A DNA stretch of 6,565 bases from Nitrospirota bacterium (GTDB lineage Bacteria; Nitrospirota; Nitrospiria; Nitrospirales; NS-4). This document shows, one piece after another, positions 4,919 to 6,565 of this stretch. The stretch spans positions 1 through 6,565 of the forward strand of contig VBOF01000097.1 of the NCBI GenBank assembly GCA_005877855.1, given 5' to 3'. The notes under the pieces were generated by a model. The model was not told where the DNA came from, ran no database searches, and worked only from the letters and a program-made list of their open reading frames with translations. Position 1 is the first letter of the stretch. Every line of letters starts with the position of its first letter. The translations under genes were made by a program, and so were the position numbers.

Positions 4919-6565
4919 ATGGCTACCGTGAATAAGCAAGCCCGAAAAAAGGTTTGGGCTTTCTTGGCGCTAAGCATGTTTGTGGGGCTTCTGCTGTTGC
5001 CCTTGTTCCTGTCGCTTCCGGCTGGCGCAGGTGGGGGCGCACCGGCGGCTTCAACGGTGCCACCAGCAGCCGCGTCTGCTGATGCGAAGCCGGTCGAGAA
5101 GTCGCGGGATGTCTGGTACAAGACCGAAGGGCCGGTGATCGGGGCGCCCGCGCCCAAAACGACCGACAGCCCCAAAGATTACCCGCGCTATAACTTTGAG
5201 AGCCGGGTAATACTCTGGGTAGCCCTTCAGCAACACCTTTACTACGGAAGCTTTGTGCTTGCTGTCCCCATCTTCTGCATGATCGTGGAGTACTTGGGGG
5301 TCATCACCAAGGACAAGGCTCTCGCCCGGAAATACGACCAACTGGCTTATGACTTCGTCAAGATCAGCTTGACGGCGTATTCGCTGACCGCGCTCCTGGG
5401 TGGGATCGTCATCTTTACCTTCCTCACGCTTTATCCCACTTTCTTCGGATATCTGTCCAGCATCTTCCGGCCGGTGATGGCTACCTACGCGCTGCTCTTT
5501 ATAGCGGAGAGCGGCACGCTCTATATCTACTACTATGCTTGGGACATGATGAGAGAGGGGTTCCTGAAGTGGATCCACGTCAGCATGTCGGTGATTCTGA
5601 ATGTGATCGGAACCGTCCTCATGATGCTGGCCAACTCCTGGATCGCCTTCATGCAGTCGCCGGCTGGCGTTGACGCTGATGGGCGCTATCTGGGCAACGT
5701 CTGGCATGTCATCCATACGACCCTCTGGAATCCCATCAACGTGCATCGCCTTCTCGGAAATATGGCGTTCGGCGGCGGTGTCGTCGCGGCTTACGCGGCC
5801 TATCGTTTCCTGACCGCGAAGACCGACGAGGAGCGGGCCCACTATGACTGGATGGGCTATGTGGCGATGTTCATCGGGGTCTGCTTCCTGATCCCGCTGC
5901 CCTTCGCCGGCTACTGGCTCATGCGGGAAGTGTACGCGTACCGGCAGCAGATGGGGATCACGCTGATGGGCGGCCTCCTGGCGTGGCTCTTCATCATCCA
6001 GGCCGTGATGATCGGCGCGCTCTTTCTGACCGCGAATTATTACCTCTGGCAGGGTATGGATCGGATGCCCGGGGCCGAACGCTACCAGAAGTACATCAAA
6101 TACATGGTATTCGTGCTCATCATGTGCTTCATCGTGTGGCTGACGCCGCACACGATGGTGATGACCCCTGCCGAGTTGAAGGCCATGGGCGGCCAGCAGC
6201 ATCCGGTGCTGGGGAACTACGGAGTCATGTCTGCCAAAAATGGGGCCATCAACACCATCATCACGACGACGGTGTTGAGCTTCATCATGTATCAGCGGGC
6301 AAACAAGGTCCCAACGGTGAGATGGGCTCCGCTGGGGGACGCTTTCCTGTTCGGCTTGTTCACGATGGCCTACGTCAACATAATCTGGCTGGCCATTTAC
6401 GGGTACTACATCCCTGCCAATGTTCGAGTAGGGCTGTCTGTCCCTCAGGTGGCGTCAACCCTGTCGTGCCTCTTCATCGGAATCATCACGAACGCTCTGA
6501 TGTTGAAAGGGGCCAAGGATGTGGGGCCGATTGTGTGGGGACAGATTTCGGTCCGTGGGCAGTAC
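4919..6565 (+). CDS. Cytochrome bd-like terminal oxidase subunit I, second copy (3'-truncated by window edge)
   Basis: ATG 4919 follows an excellent ribosome binding site, AAGGAGG at 4906-4912. The frame stays open for 549 codons to the right edge. Residues 11-36 look like a signal peptide or anchor (ending SLPAGAGG), followed by an Ala/Pro-rich linker to about 90, an extension not normal in CydA. The polytopic part then begins: helix 1 has QQHLYYG with His106, matching the CydA N-terminal haem-ligand region; Glu197 with YYYAWD, KWIH (His220), LANSW (238-241) and NVHR (His276) match further CydA landmarks. A block at 408-445 containing LTPHT (His411), QQHPV (His428) and NYGVMSAKNGAIN is nearly unchanged between the two copies. 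Over 353 codons it is about 59 % identical (209 positions, hand count) to the first copy, with no gap. The expected role is an O2-reducing or related haem b membrane enzyme; donor and partner subunit are not shown here. Confidence 0.9.
   Translation, partial: MATVNKQARKKVWAFLALSMFVGLLLLPLFLSLPAGAGGGAPAASTVPPAAASADAKPVEKSRDVWYKTEGPVIGAPAPKTTDSPKDYPRYNFESRVILWVALQQHLYYGSFVLAVPIFCMIVEYLGVITKDKALARKYDQLAYDFVKISLTAYSLTALLGGIVIFTFLTLYPTFFGYLSSIFRPVMATYALLFIAESGTLYIYYYAWDMMREGFLKWIHVSMSVILNVIGTVLMMLANSWIAFMQSPAGVDADGRYLGNVWHVIHTTLWNPINVHRLLGNMAFGGGVVAAYAAYRFLTAKTDEERAHYDWMGYVAMFIGVCFLIPLPFAGYWLMREVYAYRQQMGITLMGGLLAWLFIIQAVMIGALFLTANYYLWQGMDRMPGAERYQKYIKYMVFVLIMCFIVWLTPHTMVMTPAELKAMGGQQHPVLGNYGVMSAKNGAINTIITTTVLSFIMYQRANKVPTVRWAPLGDAFLFGLFTMAYVNIIWLAIYGYYIPANVRVGLSVPQVASTLSCLFIGIITNALMLKGAKDVGPIVWGQISVRGQY

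Noticed and set aside
5051..6202. 383-codon open frame on the minus strand
   Set aside because: It is antisense to the bd-like oxidase at 4919-6565. Its product is rich in His, Arg, Asp and Glu without a fold-like pattern, as expected for the shadow of a GC-rich membrane-protein gene.

Overview
The window is GC-rich coding DNA with one AT-richer stretch at about 4253-4900. It most likely comes from Nitrospira or a close relative in Nitrospirota. The reasoning is that it carries two paralogous, very divergent cytochrome bd-like oxidase subunit I genes, a group known from Nitrospira genomes, together with FGE/SUMF1-like proteins and a DUF3047 protein. This assignment is by recognition and was not confirmed by a search.

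Layout, all on the + strand except one tiny ORF: (1) 2-1387, the C-terminal two thirds of a bd-like oxidase subunit I, cut by the left edge; (2) 1380-2036, an exported DUF3047 protein; (3) 2053-2445, a small glycine-rich multi-pass membrane protein; (4) 2442-3335 and (5) 3368-4252, two membrane-anchored FGE/SUMF1-fold proteins; (6) 4265-4369 on the minus strand, a candidate 34-residue one-helix membrane peptide; (7) 4497-4637, a 46-residue one-helix protein ending in Cys-Pro-Cys; (8) 4704-4877, a 57-residue one-helix protein; (9) 4919 to the right edge, a second bd-like oxidase subunit I with its N-terminus intact.

The first five genes are tightly packed, with overlaps of 8 and 4 bases and gaps of 16 and 32 bases, and look like one operon that starts left of the window. 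A perfect-consensus sigma70-type promoter (TTGACA, 17 bases, TATAAT) at 4314-4342 could start a second unit carrying the two small membrane proteins and the second oxidase. The two oxidase copies align without a gap over 353 codons at about 59 % identity (hand count), so the locus holds an old duplication with accessory genes between the copies.

A working model, which is inference: the window is part of a respiratory-oxidase locus of an electron-transport-specialised bacterium. The large subunits are bd-like membrane proteins, the small one-helix proteins may be CydX/CcoQ-like accessory subunits, and the two anchored FGE-like proteins and the DUF3047 protein act outside the cytoplasmic membrane. 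No CydB-like subunit, CXXCH haem c motif, RNA gene, mobile element or CRISPR array was seen. There is no stretch over 300 bases without a gene.
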